From Woeseia oceani (GTDB lineage Bacteria; Pseudomonadota; Gammaproteobacteria; Steroidobacterales; Woeseiaceae), in assembly GCF_001677435.1 (NCBI RefSeq), contig NZ_CP016268.1, positions 2,593,001-2,657,000 on the forward strand: a stretch of 64,000 nt of DNA. Direction: 5' to 3'. The notes under the pieces are model-generated. The model was not told the DNA's origin. It saw nothing but the letters and a program-made list of their open reading frames with translations, and did no database searches. Positions 47,407-55,759 of the stretch are shown piece after piece (position 1 is the stretch's first letter; each line of letters starts with the position of its first letter). Position numbers and translations under genes: made by a program.

Positions 47407-48051
47407 TCACTCCGTCACATTTGCGGTACGTTGATTGGACTCAAGTCGCCGTTTGAGATCGGCTATCCACTTTTCGACCTGCTCATCGCCGCCATTCAGG
47501 CTTTGATAGCGCTCAAAGTGCATGAGGGCCGCTGCCAGGCGCTGCAAATACAGCTCGTTCAGGACACCCAGGTTGTAGTGCGCCAGCGCGTAGTCAGGCT
47601 GTGCCTCGACCGCCCGCAGGTAAGCGTCCTCGGCCTCGTCGAAACGCCCCTGCCGGCGGCGCAGCATGCCCAGTTGATTCAGCGCCGGTGCGTAGTGCGC
47701 ATCCAGCGCCAGCGCTGCCTGAATACTTACTTCAGCCTTGAGATCGTCGCCCGCCCGCGCCTGCAGAATCGCGAGATTGACGTGCGCACCCGGGTAATCC
47801 GGGTAGCGCAGCAGAAAATCGGCGAACCGCAGCTGCGCATCGATGTCGTCGCCAGCGGCCATGACGGCAACGGCCTGTTCGTAAAGTGTTTGTGCAGCCG
47901 CGGGCACCTGGCTGGCGACAGGTTGGGCGTTGTCCGCGCTCACAGCCGGATCACCGGGCGCAGTGGCACAGGATGCAAGCCACAGGCAGGCAAACACCGC
48001 GATTATTCGCGGCCCGGCTGGCGATCGATCAGTACAACGCGGTAACAACAT
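47407..48051 (-). CDS. TPR-repeat lipoprotein (GltE-like)
   Basis: 214 residues with a lipoprotein signal (LASC, Cys28) and then several TPR units (for example YAPALNQLGMLRRRQGRFDE and YALAHYNLGVLNELYLQ). Residues after the Cys (ATAPGD) lack the Asp+2 inner-membrane retention signal, so outer-membrane anchoring is likely. It overlaps the preceding large TPR gene by 23 bp. A TPR lipoprotein beside a TolQR motor is the position held by GltE in Myxococcus. Confidence 0.82.
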   Translation of the reverse strand: MLLPRCTDRSPAGPRIIAVFACLWLASCATAPGDPAVSADNAQPVASQVPAAAQTLYEQAVAVMAAGDDIDAQLRFADFLLRYPDYPGAHVNLAILQARAGDDLKAEVSIQAALALDAHYAPALNQLGMLRRRQGRFDEAEDAYLRAVEAQPDYALAHYNLGVLNELYLQRLAAALMHFERYQSLNGGDEQVEKWIADLKRRLESNQRTANVTE

Positions 48052-50845
48052 CTTCGCTGCGCTCCAGTTTGGCGTACCGGCCCGGCATCAGCTTCGCCAG
48101 CGCGGCAAAACTTTTCTGCACCCATTCATCGTAGACACCGTCGACGCTGCGTGCGGCGTTGGTCTCGTAAAGTTCGATAGCTTGTTCTTCGAAAGGAAAG
48201 GCCTGCTCTTCCAGTAGCAGGTCATATTGCTCCAGTGCCAGTTCGTCCAGATCAGCCGGCCGTTCCGACTCCATCAGGTCGCGGCCGAACTGCTGGTAAA
48301 CCTCGCCCAGCCTGTAGGTGGCCGCTGTGGTGACCTCAGCCACACCGTAGTCCGCCGCATTGCCATAGGCCCGAACGGCTTCTTCCATCAGGTTTTTCTT
48401 CCGCTCAAGGCTGTCAGCGAGTGGCTGGGTAATGCGCGCATCCGCGAACCGTTGCCGGGCTGGCTCTGCGAGCTCCAGCGTGGCACGTGCCGCCAGCAAA
48501 CGACTCCGGTCGGAACGCTCGGCGCCCGCATCAGCATCAGCCTTTATCAGCTCGCGCAGACGCTGCGTACGCAATGCCGAACTGTTGTTCTGTTCGGCGA
48601 TCTGCAAGAGCCGGTAACGGGCTTCGATAGATTCACTCAGGGGTGACGGGTAGCGAATCACAACCAGTTCGAGCACCCGTTCTTCATCCAGTAATTCGCC
48701 GCTTTGTTTGTATAGATCAGCCGCTTGCCACCACGCTTCGCGACGTACGTCTTCGGTGCTGTTTGCTGCTTCCGCAATGCGTTCAAACTCGGCCGCTGCG
48801 GCCGTAGCACGCCCGGATTCAAGATAAGAAACAGCGAGCTTCTGGGTAACATCGTCAGCGAACTCGCTGTCCGGGTAATCGCGCCGGTATTCCTCAAGTA
48901 CAGACGAGGCACGATCCCACGCTTGCAGATTTATCAGTGCCGCCGCCGCATCGTATTCAGCAGTCTTGCGAATATCGGAATCCGGCACTGCTTCACCAAC
49001 GCGGCGGAACAACGCAACCGCTGTTTCCAGATCGCCTTCTGCACGCGCTGCTTCACCCTGTTTGTAAATCGATGAGGCAATGCGGTCTTTGATTTCCTGT
49101 TGTGCAACGAGGTCATCAACGGGCGTGTAGGGCCGCAACGAGTAATACGAAGACTCTGCAGCGGCGTACTGACCCAGGTCGAACTGGGAATGCGCGATTA
49201 CGGTCCAGGCAGTACGTGCCAGCGCATCGTCCACAGGCGGCTGCTTGCTGACTACAGCGCGCCCAACCGTCGTTGCCAGATCAAACTGGCGTTGCGCGAA
49301 CAGGTCTTCGGCAATCGTTGTCAGTACAGCACCGGACTCCGGATGCTGCGGATAGGAGTCTGCGAAGCGCAAACCACTATCAAGGTAACGTTGGTGCCAG
49401 GCTTCACGCTGCTCCGTCGGCATTGTCAGCTCATGCTCACGGTAGGCCAGTATGGCCGCATATGCGGCTTCGGCTGAATGCTCATGAGTCGGGTAGAAAT
49501 AGGCAGTCCGTTCGTATTCGTCTGTTGCGGCCGCGTAGTCCTGGCTCTCAAACAGAATTTCGGCCAGCAGGAAATTGGTGTTCGCACTATCCGGCTCATC
49601 CGGAAAGTACTCGAGAAATTTACGGTACCAGCGAGCAGCAGCCTGGTAGTCCGCCTGCTTGCCGTCGCGCTGTGCTTCAGCGTGTGAGTATTGGGCCAAA
49701 TCGGTCAGATTGCTCCGCAGATGTGCCGCCACTGCCTCGTTATCAGCCGGATCATTGCGCAACCAGAAAGGTTGATCCATGCCATAGCGCTCGACGAAAT
49801 TCTGCTTCGCCTCGAGCACCAGCATAGCGAAGCCACCTTGCTTGTATGCCTCAATAGCCGCTACCTGCAGCAGTGGGGCTTGTGGATGCTCCGCATCGTG
49901 AGCGACAAATGCCTCGTAGGTCTCAGCCGCATCAACGTAACGTTCCTTCTCGAGATAGAGCTCGCCGAGGTTCCTGTATACGACGTGACTGTAGCCAGGG
50001 TAACCGCGTCCGGCGAAGTATTCACTGATCGACTCGGCACCATCCATGTAGGAAAAACTGATACTCAGAACCCGAAAAGTATCTTCGACCAGTTCCCGGT
50101 CAGCGCGCTTCAAATCGCCAAGCGCTTCGCCGCTCGCAAGCATATCGACGTTGCCCAGTTTGCGGTCCAGCAACGAAAAGAACGGTCCGAGACTTTCTTC
50201 GTGAGTTGCCAGCTTGAACTGCGACCAGCCCAGTTTGTACAACGACTGTTCGTAGAAGCGCGATGCTTCACCATAATTGACAACGAACAGATAGGCTTCC
50301 TCTGCCTCGATATAGCGCTTGCGCAGGAACAGCATTTCACCGCGGCGAAATTCGACCTCATCGCGGCGCGCGGTTTCCGGGTAGCGCCCAACCAATTCGT
50401 TGAGGGTATCCAGAGCGGCATCCGTTTCTCCCGCCACTTCGTAAGCACGGGCCAGTTGGTACAGCACTGTGTCATTGCGACGATAGTCCGGGTAGGCCTC
50501 AAGCAATGACTTGAAGAGTGAAACGGCACTCTCGTAGCCCTGCCCACCCAGCTCGTCAATGTTGCTGGTCAGTTGCTCAGCTTCGACCGATTCAAGTTCG
50601 AGATCAGCCAGCCGGCGCATGGCTTCCGCTCGAAGCTCGGGGTCATCGGACACGAGATCGAGGAACGCCCTGTAGTTGTCACGGGCTTTGTTATTGCTGT
50701 CGTTGATCAGACGACCCGGACGTACCGGATAAGCGCGATTGCCCAGGCTACGAATCGTAGGTTCGTCGTCAGCCAGCGCCGGCAATGGCGACGCAAGCAA
50801 CATGGCCAGCACGGTCATCATTGAGCACGACATCAGCCGATTCAT
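48029..50845 (-). CDS. Large exported TPR protein of the motor operon
   Basis: 938 residues with a signal peptide (cleavage near ALADDE, about residue 25). The rest is almost entirely helical TPR/YbgF-like repeats (AYPDYRRNDTVLYQLARAYE, YIEAEEAYLFVVNYGEA, YAAATDEYERTAYFYPTHE). No catalytic motif is visible. It probably forms a periplasmic scaffold. The start overlaps the upstream TPR gene as ATGA and the end overlaps the lipoprotein gene, so three TPR genes are translationally linked. It may correspond to GltD. Confidence 0.82.
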   Translation of the reverse strand: MNRLMSCSMMTVLAMLLASPLPALADDEPTIRSLGNRAYPVRPGRLINDSNNKARDNYRAFLDLVSDDPELRAEAMRRLADLELESVEAEQLTSNIDELGGQGYESAVSLFKSLLEAYPDYRRNDTVLYQLARAYEVAGETDAALDTLNELVGRYPETARRDEVEFRRGEMLFLRKRYIEAEEAYLFVVNYGEASRFYEQSLYKLGWSQFKLATHEESLGPFFSLLDRKLGNVDMLASGEALGDLKRADRELVEDTFRVLSISFSYMDGAESISEYFAGRGYPGYSHVVYRNLGELYLEKERYVDAAETYEAFVAHDAEHPQAPLLQVAAIEAYKQGGFAMLVLEAKQNFVERYGMDQPFWLRNDPADNEAVAAHLRSNLTDLAQYSHAEAQRDGKQADYQAAARWYRKFLEYFPDEPDSANTNFLLAEILFESQDYAAATDEYERTAYFYPTHEHSAEAAYAAILAYREHELTMPTEQREAWHQRYLDSGLRFADSYPQHPESGAVLTTIAEDLFAQRQFDLATTVGRAVVSKQPPVDDALARTAWTVIAHSQFDLGQYAAAESSYYSLRPYTPVDDLVAQQEIKDRIASSIYKQGEAARAEGDLETAVALFRRVGEAVPDSDIRKTAEYDAAAALINLQAWDRASSVLEEYRRDYPDSEFADDVTQKLAVSYLESGRATAAAAEFERIAEAANSTEDVRREAWWQAADLYKQSGELLDEERVLELVVIRYPSPLSESIEARYRLLQIAEQNNSSALRTQRLRELIKADADAGAERSDRSRLLAARATLELAEPARQRFADARITQPLADSLERKKNLMEEAVRAYGNAADYGVAEVTTAATYRLGEVYQQFGRDLMESERPADLDELALEQYDLLLEEQAFPFEEQAIELYETNAARSVDGVYDEWVQKSFAALAKLMPGRYAKLERSEDVVTALY

Positions 50846-52701
50846 GGCGAAACATCCGCGCCTGTTGCCGACAGGTCGTAAATGGCGGCCAACGCAAAAC
50901 GTGCTTGTACCGTGTAAGTTTGCAGACGTTGTTTCTGTGTTTGCAATTCACCGATTGCGATGGACTGCAGAAAACCCCGTTGCTTGTCCATGGCCGCGCC
51001 TACGCGCTGGCGAAGGTCAAATATCTGCGGGTCCAGCGCAGCGATTCGACCGTCGAACTCGGCGAACATCTGCGGCTCATTGCGCATCGATTCATCCACT
51101 CGGCGCCGCGAACGTTGTGCGTCGACCAGCGCCACACCGCTGGCTCGGACTTCACGGCGGGCACGCCACAGCCGCTCTTTGAACTCTTTATCCAGCTGCC
51201 ACTGCAGAACACCTTTCAGCAACCGCACCCGGCGCCGGACATCGTCTGCTTCCGGGATGTCCGCCGACAATGCCGGCGTCCGCTCGAGAGCCGAGATTTC
51301 TCCCCACAGTGCAAATTCCTCGTCACTGGCCAAGGCCAGTGCATCGTGATTTTGTTCTATACCGTCTAGCCGAGCATCGAACGACAGTTTTCGATCAACC
51401 ATTTCTTCCAGGTCAGCCCTGGCCAGACTTTCCTGAATCAACGGCAAACGCTGTTCATAGGCCAGTTTCCGGGTATCCAGCATGTCCTGGAACACACCCA
51501 GACTGGTCTGCCAGCGTTCGAGATTTCGTGCGAGGTAATCCAGATCGCGGTAGTTCTTCAACCCTTCCTGAAATTCATCACTCGCCAGTAGGTGGTACAG
51601 GTAGCGGGACTCCGCGCCAGCCGGCAACTCGGTGATACTCCAGTGCCAGCCTGTGGTGTCATCCGCGTTGTCAGCAAGAAAACTGCTGAGCAGGCGACCC
51701 GATTGCAGTGCGTCTATGGTTGCATTGATACGATCGTCTTCTTCGCGAAACGCTTCGATCGCGTTCAAATAATGATCCGAGGCCTGACTGATCGAATCCA
51801 GTTTCGCCATGGCATAGGGAACCGCCAGCATCGACTCCTGCACCGCCGGATCAAGCAGATCGCGACCCCGCAGTTCCATCCATGGCACCAACGCCCGACC
51901 GAAGTCCTCGCGTTCCGCATCCGCCCAGCCAACACCGAGCAGAGCCTTGTTGGAAAACGGACCGTTGAGACGAACCCGCTGCAGCGGTTTCTTCGCGTCT
52001 TTCGCGGCACCCGATTGCAAATAGGCATAGCCCAAAGCGAGATTCGCTTTGTCCCGCAATGCGCTGAGTTCTTCTGTGTACGGTTCGAGTTGGCCGAGGT
52101 CGTCCAGGATGCGGGCGGCTTGATCCACCTGGCCGTCGCGAACCAGGGCGACGCCCAGATTGAACTGCGCGTAACTTGCCCATTCTGTACGGTCGCGCCA
52201 GCGATCCAGCAGTTCAATCGCCTGCCGATGTTCGCCTTTTTCAATCAATATTTGCGCCAGCAACATGCGGCGTTCAGCTTCCATAGCGCCGGGAAGCTCA
52301 TCCTTAACATTGTTCAGTGCACTTTGCGCCTCATCGAAGTAGCCGCGCTGATGCCAAATTCTTGCGAGGAAGAACCAAGTTCGATCCCGAACCGATGGAT
52401 CAGCGCTCGCCGCAAGCAAGCGCTCGAAAATGCCGGCGGCACGCTGGTGCTGGCCATACGACAGGTAGAGGCCGCCCAACAGCAGTTCGGCCTCGGCGTC
52501 ATGGTTGGGCAAACGCTCGGCTTTCTGCGCCGCGAGCAGTTTTACGATGGCGGGAAAGTAGTCTTCCTGATAGAAGTCGAACAGCACTTCGCCGTAATAG
52601 GGGTCCTTGACTATCGTCGGCGGCAACGCCTGATCAGCATTGGCGACGTGCCCGACGAACAGGAGCACTACAAACAAACTGGAAGCGCGTCGAAAGATCA
52701 A
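50842..52701 (-). CDS. Second large exported TPR protein of the motor operon
   Basis: 619 residues with a signal peptide (cleavage near ANADQA). TPR repeats fill residues ~40-300 (AAGIFERLLAASADPSVR, YAQFNLGVALVRDGQVDQA). A C-terminal coiled-coil-like region (about 390-600) is rich in Arg, Glu and Leu. It has no enzyme motif. It follows the unknown 185-residue gene by 3 bp and overlaps the 938-residue gene by 4 bp. Confidence 0.82.
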   Translation of the reverse strand: MIFRRASSLFVVLLFVGHVANADQALPPTIVKDPYYGEVLFDFYQEDYFPAIVKLLAAQKAERLPNHDAEAELLLGGLYLSYGQHQRAAGIFERLLAASADPSVRDRTWFFLARIWHQRGYFDEAQSALNNVKDELPGAMEAERRMLLAQILIEKGEHRQAIELLDRWRDRTEWASYAQFNLGVALVRDGQVDQAARILDDLGQLEPYTEELSALRDKANLALGYAYLQSGAAKDAKKPLQRVRLNGPFSNKALLGVGWADAEREDFGRALVPWMELRGRDLLDPAVQESMLAVPYAMAKLDSISQASDHYLNAIEAFREEDDRINATIDALQSGRLLSSFLADNADDTTGWHWSITELPAGAESRYLYHLLASDEFQEGLKNYRDLDYLARNLERWQTSLGVFQDMLDTRKLAYEQRLPLIQESLARADLEEMVDRKLSFDARLDGIEQNHDALALASDEEFALWGEISALERTPALSADIPEADDVRRRVRLLKGVLQWQLDKEFKERLWRARREVRASGVALVDAQRSRRRVDESMRNEPQMFAEFDGRIAALDPQIFDLRQRVGAAMDKQRGFLQSIAIGELQTQKQRLQTYTVQARFALAAIYDLSATGADVSP

Positions 52702-52704
52702 CGA

Positions 52705-53262
52705 TCACTCCCATTCCCTGATTTCAAATTCCGGCTGTTGCTTGCTTACCCGGTCAGTGATGGAAATTTCAACGTACTTGGCACCGAGCCCCTTGGTCAG
52801 CGCAACGGTAGCGCCGCGACGGTAGTCTCGGTTTTGCGGCCCTTTGCCGGTGAACACGGCAACCAGTTCATGCTCGCCGACTTTGAGATTTTCCAGGTGC
52901 AAGCGCTGCACGCCACCTCGAACAAGAGCATCTGCTTCCCGGTCGGTGTAGAGATAGTTTGCTACTTCCTTGCCATCGATTTTCAAGTTGACTGAATCAA
53001 GAGCAAAGTATTCGCCGACGTCGAGTGAAAGAAAAAACGCAACCTGCGAGTTGGCGGGAAACAGCAACTCCTCTTCCAGTAAGAACAGATCGCGATTGAG
53101 TGCCAGCACTTCATCTTTTAGTGACTGAACGTCCTGGTCGATACTGCGAAACTCGTCTTGCACGGCGGCGGATTCCTGAGTTTCCTGTGCCGGCAGCGTA
53201 TGTGTAGCCATCGCCAGAATAAGGACACTGACTATGCCCCCGGCGCGAAAAAAGTTTGCCAC
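52705..53262 (-). CDS. Unknown exported coiled-coil/beta protein of the motor operon
   Basis: 185 residues from GTG 53262, with AGGAG 7 nt upstream. A signal peptide ends near LPAQET. A short coiled coil (about 35-65: QDEFRSIDQDVQSLKDEVLA) is followed by a beta-rich domain (SVNLKIDGKEVANYLYTD, VGEHELVAVFTGKGP) that looks like a PEGA/Ig-type fold. The family is not recognised. It lies 3 bp before the TPR gene, so membership of the same complex is likely. Confidence 0.68.
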   Translation of the reverse strand: MANFFRAGGIVSVLILAMATHTLPAQETQESAAVQDEFRSIDQDVQSLKDEVLALNRDLFLLEEELLFPANSQVAFFLSLDVGEYFALDSVNLKIDGKEVANYLYTDREADALVRGGVQRLHLENLKVGEHELVAVFTGKGPQNRDYRRGATVALTKGLGAKYVEISITDRVSKQQPEFEIREWE

Positions 53263-53296
53263 CTGCGATCTCCTGCTTAGTTGCGACAGAACACGA

Positions 53297-53797
53297 TTAC
53301 TCGCGTAGCAAGCCGCGAATTTGGGTCAGGTACTTCTGCTCGTAACCGGGCTTGTACCCATGATGCACGTGACGCACCGTGCCATTGCGATCGACGAGCA
53401 CCGTGACGGGCATTGCTTCTACCTGATAAAGGCGACTCACGTCTTTCGACTCATCGAACAACACCGGGAACTTCACACCCAGTTCTTCAACCATTTCCAT
53501 TGCGCGTCGCGAGTCATCATCAATATTGACGCCCAGCAACTTGAAGCCGACGCGTTCGTAGCGTGTGTAAAGATCGTCAAGCAACGGCATTTCCTGGCGG
53601 CACGGTCCGCACCAGGTTGCCCAGAAATTGATCATTACGACATCGCCCCGGTACTCACTGAGGCGCAGATTGCTGCCACTCGCACTTTTCAAGGCAAAGT
53701 CTGGCGCTTCCTGGCCAGTAAGTGACGACGACGCCAGGGTGGCCACTGAAACAACCGAGAGCGCACAGCCCAACAGCAGTGATTTAAGTCCGTTCAT
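53297..53797 (-). CDS. TlpA-like periplasmic thioredoxin
   Basis: 166 residues with a signal peptide (about 1-23) and the TlpA/ResA active site WATWCGPC (Cys63 and Cys66). It reduces or oxidises disulfides of exported proteins. It is 34 bp upstream of the motor operon and probably its first gene, but it could also be an independent housekeeping gene. AGGA is 9 nt before ATG 53797. The 295-bp gap upstream of it, to the ApbE gene, shows nothing recognisable. Confidence 0.9.
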   Translation of the reverse strand: MNGLKSLLLGCALSVVSVATLASSSLTGQEAPDFALKSASGSNLRLSEYRGDVVMINFWATWCGPCRQEMPLLDDLYTRYERVGFKLLGVNIDDDSRRAMEMVEELGVKFPVLFDESKDVSRLYQVEAMPVTVLVDRNGTVRHVHHGYKPGYEQKYLTQIRGLLRE

Positions 53798-54092
53798 TTG
53801 CCGATTCCTTTTTCCCTGTTTGCAGACAGGCGCTGACTTCGCGTATTCACCGCGCTCATTGGCGAACGTGGGGATAGCGCGAGCCCTGACCCTGTAATGT
53901 CATTTGGCATAGTGACAGGCAGAGCACAGGCAAGGCCGTGATGACGGTCACAAATGCCCTTGTCGACTCAACCGGGAGATCCGGAACGAGTACTAACACC
54001 AGCAATCAGGCATAGCGTAACAGTCTGATATGACAGGGGAACACGTCGCGGTAATGCGACAGTGGGCGACGCCAAATGGCGACAGGCGGCAG

Positions 54093-55130
54093 TTACTCGG
54101 CGGCGGGCGGGCGCAGTCCGTCGGAATAGAACATCCGGCCGTCAGCATCGATCACAATACCTTCGTAATCGGGCAAAGTAGCTATAAGGCGCAAACCGCT
54201 GTCGACACCCATGACGAACACGGAGGTCGATAAGGCATCCGTCATGACGGCATCCGGACCAACGATCGTGGCGCTTTGGACGCCGTTCGCGGGCTCACCG
54301 GTGACGGGTGAAATGATGTGGTGGTAGCGCTTACCGTCTTCCATGAAATAACGTTCGTAGTCGCCGGAGGTCGATACCGCCTCATCCACCAGTGGTATGC
54401 GCAAAGTCACCTCGTCGTCGGCACGCGGGTTCTGGATACCCACTACCCAGGGCTGCCCGCGCCGGTCACCGAGCAGACGGGAATCCCCTCCTGCAGTGAC
54501 AATCGCGTTGCTGATGCCCAGTTGCCGCAAGATCGCGACGCCGCGCTCCACGGCATAGCCCTTGGCAATTCCGCCAAGGTTGATCCGGACACCCGCTGCA
54601 AGAAACCGAATGCTGCGGTCACTGGCCCGTGGCTTGACCAGCCGATAGTCAATTTTAGGCAGGGACGCACGCAAAGTGTCTTCGTCCGGGTGCTCGCCAG
54701 CCCGAAAATCGTAGTGCTGTCCCACGCTGTCATACGTGATATCAAACGCCCCGCGGGTCAGTACGGAGATATCCAGCGAGCGAACGACAAGTTCGTACAA
54801 TTCGTCGCCGACCGGAACGCCACTCATTGCCGCGTCACGATTTACCGCCGAAATCTCGCTGTCTTCCTTGTAAGTGCTCATCAGCGCTTCGATGCGCGCG
54901 ATCTCCGTAAACACGGCTTCCGCCGCGAGACTGGCGTGCTCCTTGTTCTCATGCCACAGGTAGACGCGCACTTCCGTACCCATCTGCGCTCGGGTCGCCC
55001 CCAGCCATTCGGCGGTGGCGACCGTCGGGACACTGGAAAACACAAGCAAAACAACGGCTAGCGTTACGGAGTAACGGGAGTTATGCTTTCCGGCGATATT
55101 CCGCCCACGGGAGCCCGACAGTGATTTCAT
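54093..55130 (-). CDS. apbE: FAD:protein FMN transferase (ApbE)
   Basis: 345 residues from ATG 55130, chosen for GAGGAAG 9 nt upstream and the signal peptide that follows (hydrophobic 22-40, cleavage near ATAEW); the frame is open to 55175. It has the ApbE motifs INLGGIAKGYAVERG, TAGGDSRLLG, and HHIISPVTGEPANG with the metal-binding TDALSTSVFVMG. It attaches FMN to Thr of exported flavoproteins such as NqrB/NqrC or RnfG. Its start codon overlaps that of the divergent LemA gene. Confidence 0.92.
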   Translation of the reverse strand: MKSLSGSRGRNIAGKHNSRYSVTLAVVLLVFSSVPTVATAEWLGATRAQMGTEVRVYLWHENKEHASLAAEAVFTEIARIEALMSTYKEDSEISAVNRDAAMSGVPVGDELYELVVRSLDISVLTRGAFDITYDSVGQHYDFRAGEHPDEDTLRASLPKIDYRLVKPRASDRSIRFLAAGVRINLGGIAKGYAVERGVAILRQLGISNAIVTAGGDSRLLGDRRGQPWVVGIQNPRADDEVTLRIPLVDEAVSTSGDYERYFMEDGKRYHHIISPVTGEPANGVQSATIVGPDAVMTDALSTSVFVMGVDSGLRLIATLPDYEGIVIDADGRMFYSDGLRPPAAE

Positions 55131-55711
55131 TTCTGATCTTCCTCGCGATAGTTGTCGCGGTAGTCTTGTACGCAATAGGCATCTACAACAACCTGGTCAA
55201 CTCGCGTAACCGGGTTAAGAACGCATTCGCGCAAATTGATGTCCAGCTGACCCGTCGCCATGACCTGATTCCCAACCTTGTGGAAGCGGTTAAAGGCTAC
55301 ATGAAGCACGAACGCGAAACCCTTGAAGGCGTTATCAAAGCGCGCAATTCAGCCGTTTCGAGCCTGCAGAGCGCCAAGGCCGACCCGTCTAACGCAGCGG
55401 CCATCAAGGAACTCGGTGCCTCCGAAGGCGCGCTCGGCAGTGCCCTGGGCCGATTGTTCGCGCTGGCCGAAGCTTATCCCGATCTGAAAGCCAATCAAAA
55501 CATGATGCAGTTCCAGGAAGAACTTTCCAGCACTGAAAACAAGGTGGCATTTTCCCGCCAGGCCTTTAACGACAGCGTTCTTGCCTACAACAATGCTGTT
55601 GAAAATTTCCCGAACAGCATAATTGCCGGGATGTTTCGCTTCGAAACAGCGAGCTTTCTTGAGATTGAATCCGAAGAAAAGCGCGCCGTCCCAGAGGTCT
55701 CGTTCTCCTGA
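55121..55711 (+). CDS. lemA: LemA family protein
   Basis: 196 residues from GTG 55121, with GGGAG 7 nt upstream. An N-terminal membrane helix (about 3-21) is followed by the LemA signature NSRNRVKNAFAQIDVQLTRR and HDLIPNLVEAVKGYMKHE. The helical-bundle domain faces outward. The function of LemA is not settled, but it is commonly paired with M48 peptidases, as here (next gene 48 bp downstream). Confidence 0.93.
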   Translation: MISFLIFLAIVVAVVLYAIGIYNNLVNSRNRVKNAFAQIDVQLTRRHDLIPNLVEAVKGYMKHERETLEGVIKARNSAVSSLQSAKADPSNAAAIKELGASEGALGSALGRLFALAEAYPDLKANQNMMQFQEELSSTENKVAFSRQAFNDSVLAYNNAVENFPNSIIAGMFRFETASFLEIESEEKRAVPEVSFS

Positions 55712-55759
55712 CTTGCGAGCCTCACTGGTCCGGTGTCCTGATCACCGTGCGATAGCACC

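Noticed and set aside
51592-52995. 467-codon plus-strand open frame
   Set aside because: It is antisense to the TPR gene 50842-52701 and the next gene, has no domain pattern, and reads as a low-quality mirror of a GC-rich coding region.
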